Assembly (NCBI GenBank): GCA_021397835.1
Contig: JAJFZO010000575.1
Span: forward strand, 1,245,001-1,309,000
Origin: Moringa oleifera
Taxonomy: Eukaryota; Streptophyta; Magnoliopsida; Brassicales; Moringaceae
DNA length: 64,000 nt
Direction: 5' to 3'
This document shows positions 1-11,749 of this stretch, piece after piece. Made by a program: the position numbers and the translations under genes. How positions within the stretch are numbered: position 1 is the first letter of the stretch; each line of letters begins with the position of its first letter. The notes beneath the pieces were generated by a model. That model made no database searches, was not told where the DNA came from, and saw nothing but the letters and a program-made list of their open reading frames with translations.

Positions 1-1131
1 CACAACCGTACGCCGTCGGGCTCAAACGTTAAAGTAACCCGCTAGTCACCGTCTGATCAGCTTTCGTTTCATTATTTTAAGCAACTGTGTGTTTCAAAAT
101 CAGTGTGCTTTCCTAAAGGTGGCCCTCCGCGTGGCGCCATGGCTTTCGTTGCTTGGATAGCTATGCGAGACTTAAACGTGTCGAGAAGTGTGATGTCTGG
201 ACCCACGTTGTCGGCTTGTCGTTGGCAGCTTCTGGATGACGCCTCTCAAACGGAATTTCAAGTGTTTTTGGTCTTTCCATGCGTCTTATATCTCGCGATA
301 TGAGATGTAAGGCTTTGGGCTTCCGGGTCGAAATGCTTTTGGCCCTGTACCATTTTCAACCAGGCTAGCTACCCTTTTTTGAAAAAAAAAAATTCTGGTT
401 CTTTTTCGTTTTTCTCCTTTTCTCTTTTTTGTTTAACTATAGAAATTAATTGATCTAATGTCACCGAAAGAAATGAAGATCTAAATTTATACCCATTTAA
501 GGAAAATTTTGAATTTATTTTATGAAAAAAATTTTGTTGATGTTGAATTTTTAATAAAGAGTTAAAAGTATTTTAATAATTTATTAAATTAAAAAAATGA
601 ATAATTATTAATTTTATTAAATTATTACAAATTATTATTTTTTAAAAACATAAATACAATCTAAATAAATTAAAATTTTTGTTCTGGTTAAGTAAATGTA
701 TATGTCTGGTACAGGAGGAAGAGGATTGCGTGTGTTGGCGAGAACTTGAAAATACCCAAAAGGGGTACAGTACATGAAAAGCAAAGAAAGCTATAGATGA
801 TCGAAGTTGATGGAGCCGCACAAGGCAGACAGGTGGGGCCAAGTCACCATAATCACCACCACACCAAACTTTCCTTTCCTTTCCTTTGCACTTGCTTTCC
901 CGATGGCCAATACCCATCAAACAAACAAACAAACCCAACCCACCACCCAACACCCCCTATAGCCTTCTTCATTCTTTGCTCCATTTTCTCTCGTTTTATT
1001 GGTTTCTGGCTCTCAGAAGACCATACTGGTAAAAAGTTGTTTCAGAATTACCCTTCTTTCTCTACCAATATTGACATAGAATCTATCGTTTTGTTCTTCT
1101 TCTCTCTCTCTTGTTCTTGTTGCCAATTTCA
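1..1131. promoter_or_regulatory. 5' flank and leader of the Aux/IAA gene
   Basis: No convincing gene is seen. The first 310 bases have moderate GC content and carry a 66-codon open frame with no recognisable motif. About 370-670 is very AT-rich, with T and A runs. The 130 bases before the Aux/IAA start are CT-rich, as is common in plant 5' leaders. This is where the IAA11 promoter and leader should lie. I did not find a clear TATA box or canonical auxin response element that I would defend. Confidence 0.4.
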
Positions 1132-4100
1132 ATGCAAGGTGGTGGTGGTTCTACAAGTGGGTCAATGTCAACCGTGTCAAGGGAGGAGAACATGGTGCTC
1201 TCCTCTGAGGATTCTTCTTGCCCGGAGGAGACCGAGCTCGAACTGGGTCTTGGATTGAGTCTTGGTGGTGGAAGCTTTAGGGGAGTGCAAGGAGGTCAAT
1301 ACGCCAGGATATTGATTGCCAAGGATTTCCCTCCTGTGCGGTCTTCGTCTCCTTCATCATCACCTTCATCTTCTTCTGGATCGTCTTCTTCTTCCTTGAG
1401 CAGAGCTAATGTCACCGCTGGGACCAAGAGGACTGCTGATTCTGTTGCTGCTGCTAATGCTGGAGGGTAAGATTTGGTTCTTAAAAGAAAATACTTGAGC
1501 TTTCTTACTAGAATTATGATTATTGACCACTTACTGATCCGTGTTACTAATACTGGGCTTTATATCTCAAGGTGGGTTCTTTTCCGTTTCCATCTAATAT
1601 CTTGTATCCTTGCTGTGAGACTGTGTCCTGATTATAGAGGTGCTTGCTTTGTTGATTAAAAATTAGTTTGATTTGCAGTGTTTCTTCCTGACTGTGAATT
1701 TATCTTGCTAGTCTGTTTCTAATTATTTTAAAACCCCCTATGGCAATTTCTTGCTTCTAAGGGGATTTCAAGAGAAAAAATAGTGACATGCATCATCTGA
1801 GTTTCTAGTTAGTTCTTAGGACACAAACAGATGGGATACAAGCCGAGGCTAAGAAAGAAATTAATGCTTCCTATCAAATCTTAATAGGCACAAAGGCAAA
1901 TACAATAGTATCTTAAAGAGGACCTGATTTCTTGCTTTGGATGCCTCAATATTACATTTTTGTAGACCAAAAGCTCTTTATTAAGGTTCACACAGTTTTT
2001 GCCTGCTATATCAGGGCTGTGGATTTGAGATTCATATTGAATCCATTTGCAGAGGAGAAATTGATCAGTCTACATTTTGAAACTTGTGGCTCATGGGGCA
2101 TCTGTGGAGCTCCTGTGACACCTTATGTCTGGAGCTACTGTGCTCCATTTAATAATGGAAAATTTTGGATCAAGTTATAGACTTCAATGCGTTTCTTTAC
2201 TGCAACAGTTGTGGAGTTGGATCAGAAGTAATTATTTGTCAGAAGAAACCATAATTTTGTGAAGTTTTGAAGTTTTGGTAGTTTGCCCTAATAAATGTTT
2301 GAGGAGTCATCTAGCAGCAACTGGGTAGTGTTAGATGCCAGTGTCATCATCAATCATGCCGCTCATAATTGTTTGTGGCTTAAATTATGCTCGTGCCTTG
2401 TGAAGTAGCTGTTCTGTCTTCTGAAAGCCCTCCTGAGCATGTTTTGCTTGTCACTTATGCATTAAAGGACCTTGTTTTTCTTTTATGTCTCTCATGATTT
2501 GAGATATCTCTCTCTTCTTTTCCTTTCCTTTCTTCATTTTCAATCATATGAATGGAGAGACAGAAAAGCTATGAAAGCCATGCATCTCAATCAAGAGTGT
2601 CTGCTTCTGCACTCTGTTGTGTCATTGGATGTAGTCTTGCTGAATACCGCCAACTGACTGAGGGATAGTTTCTTCATTGAACCATATGAATATTGTGTTT
2701 TCTTTGTTCTTGCCTGGCAAGATTTGAAAGTAAGTCCTATCCTAATTAACCCCTTACTCCCTTTCTCTCAAGTCAGGACCCTTTTTCAGGCCATTGAGAT
2801 TGTTTTCTTTTGTGGGATTTCTTCTTTTTCTTTAATATTTTCTGGTATACTTTACTGATATTGCTTGTTTCTATTTGCTAAGACACTTTTAAGGTGTACT
2901 GACTGATATCAACTACTTAATCACCAAGTTATTACCTTTGCTTCATTGGTGGAAATTGATTTTTGATTTCTTTTTTTTCAACAATCTTGAAGGAATCAAG
3001 TTGTGGGCTGGCCACCTATAAGAGCTTATAGAATGAACAGCATGGTCAACCAAGCCAAATCTCTAGCAACTGAGGAATTAAACTCAACTATTGAGAAAAA
3101 TAGAAGCAAAAGCAGCATAGTAGAGAAGAGTAACACTGTTGGCTACAAGAGCAATGGTAATGCCAAGGCCAGGACTTCCCTGTTCGTGAAGGTCAATATG
3201 GATGGAATTCCAATTGGAAGGAAGATTGATCTGAATGCCCATGGCTGCTACGTGACCTTAGCAAAAACTTTGGAGGTCATGTTCCTCAAAACCTCCCCAC
3301 CTGTCGATGCAATAAGTCAGTATTTCCTATCCTTTTGGTTCTAATCTTGAAAATGACTCATTTGAAAGTGTTTGGAGTCTGATTTAGGTGTTCAAAAGCA
3401 ATGGATCCTAGATCGAAAGATATGTATCAAACATAAGAGAATGAATTTCTGCATATGATTTTCACTTTAGGATGTTTGCTTATTCCAGAGTCATTTTTTG
3501 AACTATTTCTATACAGCATCAAATAGACCTTTTTCTATTTGCTTTTATACGTGCAAAAATCTAAGCTCTGGAGTATTTTTGCCTCATTTTTCAACATGAA
3601 GTCAAACCTTTTGACTTATTCAGAATTTTCAAACTGAAAATTTTAAGATTGATTTACAAATTTATGAAATGTTCTCATATTAATATTCTAAAGGAGCTGA
3701 GATTTAATCAACTTCTACAGCTCTTGAAATCCATTGTAATAGATTTTGGGTTCAAGGAAGAAAATATAAGACATATTTATTGGGTTGGCATTTTGTTACT
3801 CTCTCTCACTCACTCTCACACACACACATGCACAAACAAATACACACGTAGGCATGCACACATGCATCTATTGGGATTGATGTGGCGTCATTTGTATAAT
3901 CAGGGTCAAGCACCCAGGAGCATAACACAATCACAGTAGCTGCCGGACCCTCAAAACTGCTAGATGGCTCATCTGAGTTTGTGCTTACTTATGAGGACAA
4001 GGAAGGAGATTGGATGCTTGTTGGAGATGTTCCTTGGGTGTACGTATATTATTAATTCAATAGAATACCTATGACACAATTCTCATGTGGATCCCACTTA

Positions 4101-5066
4101 TTTCAGCATTCATTTTTCATTATATTTATTCTATTTTTATAGACATTTATGAACTTATCTTAATTTTATAATGCATCCTTTGTGCTCAAAGCCAATCTAA
4201 AGAGTTTTAGGCTATACAAGTGGGAGAAAACAGCTAGTTTCCCTTATGGACTTTTAGGTTGTGATCAATTTTACCTACTAGGGAAGAATTGCTTCTTAAT
4301 ATTTCAAAGATTACATTTTTTAAAAAGTTTGTTTGGACCAATCACAGGCCCAATGGATGGGGAGCAAAAATGATAAGATGTCAGTTGATTAGGCACAGTA
4401 ACCCTTAGTTCTACTCATAATGGATCACCTCAATGTGTTGATCACTACTGTGCCATGCACTTGGAAATAGGCTTTTGGTCATATAGACATATACTGAATA
4501 CTCAATGTCATGACGTGAAAAGTTGGTGAATTACTCTACATAGTTGGCATACATGAAAAGGATATGTAACGGCAAATGTCATTTCCCTCCTCATGGCCGT
4601 AAAAGTCTTGAAGCATGATTTCCTTTAGTTGTTTTTTGTCTCCATGCCATCAATTTCAAGTTTCCTGCTCATATGGTCTGACTTTTGGGGAATAGCGCCA
4701 AAGAGGCATGGTATCTTTTCCCCTGTTTTGGTTTGAAAAGTCTAAGCATTTATTTAAGGGATCCAAATTCATAATGGATGGAAAGAAAAAAAGAAAAAAA
4801 CACTAAACTTTAGCTCATTTATTGAAGAGAGAAGAAGAATCCAAGGTTGAAAGTTATTCATCAAAACTTGTCCTTATGGAAATTTTGTTGGCATTAGTTC
4901 TCTATTGCCTGAAGCATGTTATGCATCATTTCTTTGTTTTGTCTGTCAAATTGTACTCTAATTCTGATATTTTCGTTTAACTGCATTCAGGATGTTTCTT
5001 AGCTCTGTGAAAAGACTTAGAATCATGAGGAAATCTGAAGCTACTGGACTGGGTAGGAAGATTTAA
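1132..5066 (+). CDS. IAA11: Aux/IAA auxin-responsive repressor, IAA11 type
   Basis: Nuclear transcriptional repressor that binds ARF factors and is degraded through TIR1/AFB when auxin is present. Exons by splice phase are 1132-1466, 2993-3315, 3904-4039 and 4991-5066, giving 289 residues. All four Aux/IAA domains are visible: the EAR-type repression motif [10 protein letters not shown] near residue 35, then KRTAD, the degron [11 protein letters not shown] at the start of exon 2, the PB1 part [21 protein letters not shown], and domain IV with [16 protein letters not shown] followed by [12 protein letters not shown]. The split codon after VPW gives Val. Serine-rich spacers lie between domains I and II. 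The SSEDSS, LSRA, KRTADS and [13 protein letters not shown] stretches agree better with Arabidopsis IAA11 than with IAA10, and the next gene supports this. The ATG was chosen because the frame upstream of it lacks another ATG. Intron 1 is about 1.5 kb. Confidence 0.93.
3798..3850. repeat. CT/CA microsatellite in IAA11 intron 2
   Basis: A CTCTCT run passes into a CACACA run and then decays into ACA-rich sequence, about 50 bases before the exon 3 acceptor. It is a compound dinucleotide repeat and probably length-variable. Confidence 0.7.
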
Positions 5067-5922
5067 ATCATTACTATCATTCACCTCTTGAATTTCCAAT
5101 CTCCTTCTTGGTGAATATGTTGGTTTGGTTCTTACTTTTGCAGCTCCAAGCTTACAAGAAAGGAACACAAGACAGAGAAGCAGGCCTATGTAAACATCTT
5201 CTACTTTCCTACTTAAGGCTAGTAAGATAAAAGACATGCGATGTGCTAAAGAATATACCAAAGGAAACAGAGATGCCAAAGAAGCAAACATTTTGATAAG
5301 TAAATTTAGTCCTTTGTGGCTTATCTTTTTGTTCTTGATTTCTGTATTTTCTGATTATATTTTTTGTTCATTCTCATTACCATCTGCCAATTACTATACC
5401 TTTGTGGAGGCACGAGAACCTTAGTTTTCAATGTAATATACACATGCATACATAAAAGTAAATGTTGTTCTTGGTTGCTGTGTGGATCACGCGCAAAATA
5501 TCTCCTTGAGTTCTCTGCAACATTTGATGAGCTTTTCCTTTCCTATGTCAATGATAGGGAATTTTTGGTTTTTGGTTTTTGTTCTTTGTTTCTTCTCTTT
5601 TTTAGTTGCTGGAACTCTGAACTGATTCAGAATGCAGAAGAAAGAACTCTGAAAACATTCTGTAGTTCTTCAATTCTTTCTGAGAAGCAGAAGGTGAAAG
5701 AGTGTATCTAGTACCAAATTCATGATGATGATAGGCTTTTAAAGCTTTTTACATGTTGAGAGAGAGACATAGCTGCATTTGCCAAGAGAATCAATTTCAT
5801 ATACCAAATAATCATCTAGACACCAATATGAACTGGTGATTACAAGCATTGACAGAGATAGCTCTACATACAAAGTAAGAATTGAACAAAATATTGGCCA
5901 GCAGGAATGTCTTTCTCTGTTC
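5067..5922. other. Convergent intergenic region between IAA11 and MIK1
   Basis: This 856-bp interval holds the 3' ends of two genes that point toward each other. Open frames here (for example 5236-5424 and 5364-5711 on +) have no recognisable domain and low-complexity composition. I read it as the two 3' UTRs and spacer. Confidence 0.5.
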
Positions 5923-8900
5923 CTACAGAAGGCCATTTACAGGGGAGGCGCTAAAAACAGGTGCCTCTTTGTTAGTTGTATACCCTTCATTGTTGCTACT
6001 GCTTTTCCGGCGAGGCTTTGCCTCTCCAAGCATTGTTATGACATCCCTCATGGATGGTCTGTCCTTGGGTAGCTTTGCAGTACAAAGAAGTGCTATTCGG
6101 AGGACTAAGAGCATCTCTTCTTGAACATGCTTACAGTTTCCTACATTGGGGTCTAATGTCTCCTCTAATGGTCTGTTGTCTCTGATCTTCCTAAGAATCC
6201 ATTCTACAATGTTGACAGAGTCTCCAAACTCAGGATCTAAAGGAGGCTTCCCTGTGAGAAGCTCCAACAGAACCACTCCATAGCTGTAGATGTCGATCTT
6301 CTCATCAACCTTCAAGGTGTATCCGTATTCTGCCATGAAACAGATGATAAATAATGAATACCAATAGGGAAGGAACTGAAGTAATCATGAAGAATATCAA
6401 GGCTAACTAGTAATTTACCAGGAGCTATGTATCCATAAGATCCTGCAACCATAGAAACTGTCTCGTTCTTCCTAACCATCATCCTTGCCAACCCGAAATC
6501 AGCAATCCTTGCCTCTAGATTTGCATCAAGCAGTATGTTATTTGACTTGATGTCTCGATGAATAACAGGAGGATGACAGTCATGGTGGAGATAAGCAAGC
6601 CCGTGTGCTACTCCAAGTGCTATATTGTATCTCGAAACCCAGTCTACAAGCAACCTGCCGGCCTGTTTCCCATGCAAGGCTTCTCCGAGGTTGCCATTGT
6701 GCATAAACTCATATACTATCATCATATTGGTGTCATTGTGAAGATATCCTAATAAGCGAACTATATTTCGATGCCTTAGCTTTCCTAAGAGATTCACCTC
6801 TCCTATGAAATCACCATTGTTTCCTGTCTCAATGTCAGCTGCTGATCTCCAGAGCTTTTTCACAGCTACGACTGTACTTAACCGTGGCATCTCAGCCTTG
6901 TACACAACTCCAGTTGCTCCCATTCCGATGATATTTGATTCCTTGATGCAAGCCAGAATGTCTGCAGTTGTGAAACCAAGTCTTTGGAATGCCATCAACC
7001 TCCATGGCCACTCTCCATTGCCTGCTCTGAAACTCTCTTCAAAGCAGCAACCATTTGAATACCACTTTTTATATAGAGATCTTGCACCCAGGACTGAAAT
7101 TCCTATCGCTAGAACTGATGAAATCCCAATGAGCCATCCTGCAACAATGTGCTTGGTATGCAAGCTCCTCGGCTTGGATGCAGTAGGTAAGTATCTGCTG
7201 CAAGGAGGGAGGACACCGCCACAAAGGCCAGCATTGTCTGCAAGATCATCTGGGTTTATTGTTCTTAGCACACCATTGGTAGGAACAGGACCCTCCAGCT
7301 TGTTGTGTGAAATATTAAGCACCTCCAAGGCTGGAGAGGTACCAAAGTTTTCAGGTATTCCACCTCCTAAAGAGTTGTTGGATAGATCAAGAACTGCCAA
7401 TGCAGGCATCATTGCAATTGCTTTTGGGATTTCTCCACTCAACTGGTTATTTTTAAGATTCAGAGTTACTAATTTCTGGCATGAAGCAATGCTAGATGGA
7501 ATGCCTCCGGTGAAAAGGTTTGATGAGAGATCAAGGACAGAAAGTGAAGGGCAGTCCTGAAACTGGTCAGGGATTTCACCGACTAGATTGTTGTTTGAGG
7601 CCGTGAAGGCCTGCAGTTTTGGAATGGAAAGAATGGTAGAAGGAAGAGAAGATCCAAGCTTATTCCTTGAAAGATCAATGAAAGAAAGTGACGTAGAAGA
7701 AGAAATGTCATCTGGGATTTCACCTGTGAGGCTATTGTTTGCTAATTCTAACCTTTCAAGCTTCCCAAGTTTGCCCAGCCCAATAGGAATTTTTCCGGAA
7801 AGGAGATTGTTGTGGATTCTAACACGAACAAGTGAGGAGCAAGTTGATAAGCTAACAGGTATTGGACCTGAGAAGGCATTGTTGAAGAGAATGAGCTTGG
7901 TGAGGTTGCCTCCATTGCACAAACTCCCAGGGATCTCACCTGAGAAGCTGTTGGACGACAAGTCCAGCCACTGCAATGGAGAGTTCTTGCCAAGATCACT
8001 AGGCAATGGCCCTGAAAAGGAATTGTTCCACAGCTCAAGCACTTCCAATCTGGTTAACCCTCCAAGTCCAGCAGGAACTGGACCCGACAATCGATTGCTC
8101 ATCAGATTCAAGAGCTGCAAATTCTTTAGCTCAGCAATGTCAGGTGGAACTTCTCCAGACAACTTATTATCAGAGAGATCCAGAAATTGCAATGCAGTGA
8201 TGTTTCCTATTGCTGGTGGGATCTCACCTTCAAGATTGTTCTTGTACAAGAAAACCGTTTCCAGTTGCTTAAGCCTTCCCAAATCTGCTGGAATGCCTCC
8301 ACCAAGATTGCTAACTGCCAAATCAAGATACTTAAGATTGGTAAGATTGCCAAGCTCTGGTGGAATTCCTCCTTCAAACACATTGTATCCCAGGATAATG
8401 CTCTCCAACGATGAAAGCTGCCCAAGCTCTCCTGGTATCTGGCCGGTGAGATTATTCCCTGAAAGGCCAAGAAACTTCAACTTCTGCAAGTTCTTGAAAG
8501 ACTTAGGAATTGAGCCTTGGAAGAAACTTCCTCTCAGATCCAGAATCTCCAACGAGGTTACATTGCCAAGATCATCAGGGAGGAAACCCGAGAAGTTGTT
8601 GCTTGAAGCATTTAGCAGACTTAGTCCATCTGCTCTCCCAAGTCCACTCGGGAAGCTACCAACAAATAAATTCTGGCTTACATCAAAGCTTCTCAGTGAC
8701 GTGAGATTGGCTACAGATTTGGACAATGAAGAGGAGAAATCATTACAGCACAAGTTCAGAGAAGTAAGGCTTTCTAGCCGTTGTATGTCATCTGAAATGT
8801 GGCCACTCAGATTCATGTGGGAGAGATCAAGCTGCTCGACCGCTCCATTGGAGTTGCAGCGTACTCCAGTCCAGCTACAGTGAGCTGAATGCTTTCCGGG

Positions 8901-9071
8901 CTCATTGTCTGATAGCTTCCAATCTCCAAGCCTATTCAACCGATCAACGAGACCAGCTTTTATTGATTGTAAAGCTAATACATCATCATTGAAGGCGGTT
9001 TTCTGAACCTTCTTACAGCAACAAAAAGAGAAACAATAAAAGAAGAACAACAACCGGGTTTTCAGCTTCAT
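5923..9071 (-). CDS. MIK1: LRR receptor-like kinase MIK1/PXL2
   Basis: Plasma-membrane leucine-rich-repeat receptor kinase of subfamily XI. The Arabidopsis orthologue MIK1 (also PXL2, a PXY paralogue) takes part in pollen-tube perception and vascular signalling. Exon 1 is 9071-6419 and exon 2 is 6329-5923, split inside the APE codon of the kinase, giving 1019 residues. The order is signal peptide, the LRRNT region with LGDWKLSD and CSWTGVRC, about 20 tandem LRRs, a transmembrane helix ([20 protein letters not shown]) and the kinase. Catalytic elements are intact: the glycine loop [35 protein letters not shown] and AP|EYGYT. The tail SPVNGLL matches the family. The ATG at 9071 is the first in frame; an upstream in-frame TTG is not a credible start. 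The large open frames on + opposite this gene are shadows of the repeats. Confidence 0.96.
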
Positions 9072-9086
9072 ATTGTTATTCTTCAA

Positions 9087-10085
9087 TGCTCCCTTCTCCT
9101 AGTTCTCCACCATGTTCACTACCTGGAATTCCAGAAGAAGAGCAAGAAGAAGAAGATAGTGATGTGGGCTAGTGGAGGAGGTGCACGTACCTGTTATGTG
9201 TTTACCAGAAATAATGGGAAGAAGATTAGTTGATGTATGAGTGTTGGTATATAAATAGTGAAGAAATGGCGATTAGTTTAAGCATTTGAAGGTCTCGTGA
9301 GATCTTGGGTTCTGCGGCAGCTGTTAATCAGGAACTATTGACAGGGTAGCTTTTGGACTTACTGGAAGTTTCTCCGACATTAAACATGGGGAGAGAATGT
9401 GTTACTACTACTATGCATTGGTCCTTCCTTATTCTACTTTGTTATATTGCTTGTAGAGTCAACTTAAGTGAGTAATAATAAAGAAATTCATCTCTTTCTT
9501 TTTTCAGAAATCTTTAATGGGGTTCTTCATATTTGTCTCATAGGAAACCTCATAGTCTTAGTTGTCAAGAAATTAACTTATAGCTATTACAATTACAAAG
9601 AAAGTAAGCACATGATGCTCCATGGCTTAACCGAGTTTCAAGGAGAATGCTGAAGAATGTCCTCAGATTTTGGATAAGTAGGTAATATGAGTTCAAATGC
9701 TTGCCTCCAAAGGGAAAATATCAACATACTTGTCATGCCAGCTTTTGGGAGGTTTCATTGGTATTACAATTGAGATAGAAGAGTTACATGCTCTGAATTG
9801 TTCTGGGGTTTTAGATTTCAGGCAATTGAGTATTCAGGTTTCATTATTTCAGATGGACATCATTTCTCTTCTCAGATAGACCTAATTAGAGCATTTTGCC
9901 TAGTTTACTAGGCATTGAACAGATTAACTGGTAAACGCTACTTTAGGGTAGACTTTAACTTGGCAGCCTCATGCTCAGAAATGATTGTAGGGTTTCATCT
10001 CAGATCATTCTACGCATTGACAAGCATTCAGGAATCATGGAATTGATGAACATGTGAAAACAGTCCCAAACAATCAAAACCCATA
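9087..10085. other. Intergenic, MIK1 upstream region
   Basis: Moderately AT-rich sequence between the MIK1 start and the 3' side of the small unrecognised ORF. Frames of 60 codons on + (9468-9653, 9697-9879) show no domain or codon pattern I would call a gene. The proximal 300 bases should include the MIK1 promoter. Confidence 0.4.
9246..9259 (-). promoter_or_regulatory. Possible TATA box of MIK1
   Basis: On the minus strand the sequence reads CTATTTATATACC about 180 bases upstream of the MIK1 ATG. A leader of roughly 140-150 bases would then be expected. This is composition and position only. Confidence 0.35.
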
Positions 10086-10138
10086 TGATAATGCAAGTTC
10101 TTGTACTTTCATTACATTAAAAGAGCCAAAACAAAGGC

Positions 10139-10405
10139 TTAAACTCCTTTGTAAGTCTCAAATAGTTCCAAAGGAAAGGCAATAATGGTAAAGCTAATTG
10201 ATCCAGCATTCCCCATTGTTTCTGGGTTTATTTTAAAGATACCCAGATCAGCCCCATCATGCTCCAATGAATTAAGAGGTCTCTGTGACATGTAGACAGG
10301 TTTAGTTATCCTTTGTGATTGATAAAGAAGGGAATCTTTCCATGTTATGGAGTAAACAAAACACAGAGACAATGACAAAAGTAACCAAAAGTCTAATTCC
10401 TTCAT
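10139..10405 (-). CDS. Unrecognised small ORF with hydrophobic N-terminus
   Basis: An 88-codon frame begins MKELDFWLLLSLSLCFVYS, which looks like a signal peptide or single membrane helix, and ends ELFETYKGV. I do not recognise the protein. Two things favour a real transcription unit: TTTTAATGTAATG lies about 20 bases after the stop on the minus strand, like a polyadenylation region, and a promoter-like block with a TATA candidate and TCP-type sites lies about 700-950 bases upstream. Against it, the frame is short, has no known domain, and an upstream exon cannot be excluded. It may equally be part of a non-coding transcript. Confidence 0.3.
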   Translation of the reverse strand: MKELDFWLLLSLSLCFVYSITWKDSLLYQSQRITKPVYMSQRPLNSLEHDGADLGIFKINPETMGNAGSISFTIIAFPLELFETYKGV

Positions 10406-10905
10406 TCTTTCAGCCGTTGGATCCAATTAGGCTAACCCCCAAAATGGTTAATCTTTGGGGCATCCCTTTCAACTAAGGGCATAAGAAACCAAAGCTACTC
10501 TTCGCTTCATTGAAATACCCTCAAAGTTTCTGTCTCACTTCCTTGAAGACAAACGTTAACACAGCAAGTAAAACAATGCCCTTTTTGATTGTCATAAGAG
10601 GTATGCAAGTAAAAGCTTTTGTTCTGAAAAATTGAAGCTTTGATCGGTTTTGATTTGTTGGGCAGATATGTCCTTGCAGAGGGAGGGCGTGCCCTAACAG
10701 AGGAAAGCAAATGGGATGTGCCCAAATCAAATTATAGAACGAGTAGTCCTGGAAATCCGATGGGTACCAATAAAATAAGGGCAACAAGATAAAATGGGAG
10801 ATTAGTGGTGCACATTTTGACGGTATCAATCATGGTCTGATCCAACCAAACGCCATTCTTTCTCAGAAGAAAAATTGTAAAGAAATCAATAGGAACTGTT
10901 AATCC

Positions 10906-10931
10906 TCACATGCCCACATGTGGACATGTGA
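10906..10931. repeat. 26-bp near-perfect palindrome of E-box type
   Basis: The sequence TCACATGCCC continues into ACATGTGGACATGTGA and equals its own reverse complement except at one symmetric pair. It carries three overlapping CANNTG E-boxes. It lies between the small ORF and its candidate promoter. Confidence 0.6.
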
Positions 10932-11096
10932 ATAATTTTTTCCCTCTTAGTAGCAAAGATTGCTCTTTGTGCCTCCATTAAAGTAAGATATTCGCATATG
11001 GGAGGCACATGTAGAAGAGCAGCTTCATACAGAAGCACTTCTATTATTAGAGAGAGATTATTAACATACATGTAATTATAAGTATAATGTTTATAT

Positions 11097-11302
11097 CTTT
11101 ATAGTCTTTATCTAAACGGAAGGAGATGGAGGCCGACGTGGTCCCACATGGCTTTGTGTACCGATCGCAGACAGAAACCAGCCTTCCACGATCGGCAAAA
11201 AGATAGATGGAGCCGAAAACACAAAAAGAAACCGATTCACCCATGTGACATGGGCCGTGCGTGCGATTGTGGGACCCTTGTCAAGTGGGACCCGCCCACG
11301 TG
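11097..11302 (-). promoter_or_regulatory. Promoter-like block with TCP sites, G-box and TATA
   Basis: On the minus strand CTATAAAG at 11104-11097 is a good TATA candidate. Just upstream of it (higher coordinates) is a GC-richer block with GTGGTCCCAC at 11138-11147, GTGGGACC at 11269-11276 and 11285-11292, and a CACGTG core at 11297-11302. GGNCCCAC and GTGGNCCC are the consensus sites of class I and class II TCP factors. The block faces the unrecognised unit at 10.1-11.1 kb, because TH2 has its 3' end on the other side. Confidence 0.45.
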
Positions 11303-11334
11303 TAACCGTATCCAAAAACTGATTGGATAAAAAC

Positions 11335-11376
11335 GTCCTGGTCCCAGTCCGGCCCGGCCCGGACCAAGTCCTGGTC
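11335..11376. repeat. GC-rich element flanked by 9-bp direct repeats
   Basis: GTCCTGGTC occurs at 11335-11343 and again at 11368-11376, bracketing a CCGG/CCCGG-rich core that is close to palindromic. It stands out from the AT-rich surroundings. Confidence 0.5.
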
Positions 11377-11749
11377 ACTTTTTTCAATTCTTCTTGGGTC
11401 AGAAAGTTTTGATTAGCCCAAGAACAATCTCACTGTAAGGCCTGATAAGCCCATAGCTTAGGTTTTAGGCTCTTGTCAGGCTTACCCAACAACAGAAATG
11501 ATTTTTTTTTTTTGAAAAATAAAAAAGGAAAGACAACACGGGAATTATCACCACTTTGTCCAAAAGAAAAGTGAATGTGTGTGCATATATATATATACAC
11601 GTAAATGACCTTGATTATAATGTCACTGTATTTCTGATGGCAGTCCCTGAAGAAAAAAAGAATACAGGCTGACCAGAACTGTGGCTCTTCAATAAAATAA
11701 GCCACTGACGTTGCTTTAGATATACATTTGCTACTGCGAAGATTATGGT

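Noticed and set aside
6805..7560. Open frame of 251 codons on the plus strand
   Set aside because: Antisense to the MIK1 kinase and membrane region, which is clearly coding on the minus strand.
7588..8883. Open frame of 431 codons on the plus strand
   Set aside because: It is the reverse strand of the MIK1 leucine-rich repeats. The repeat periodicity gives a long open antisense frame; no domain or splice context supports it.
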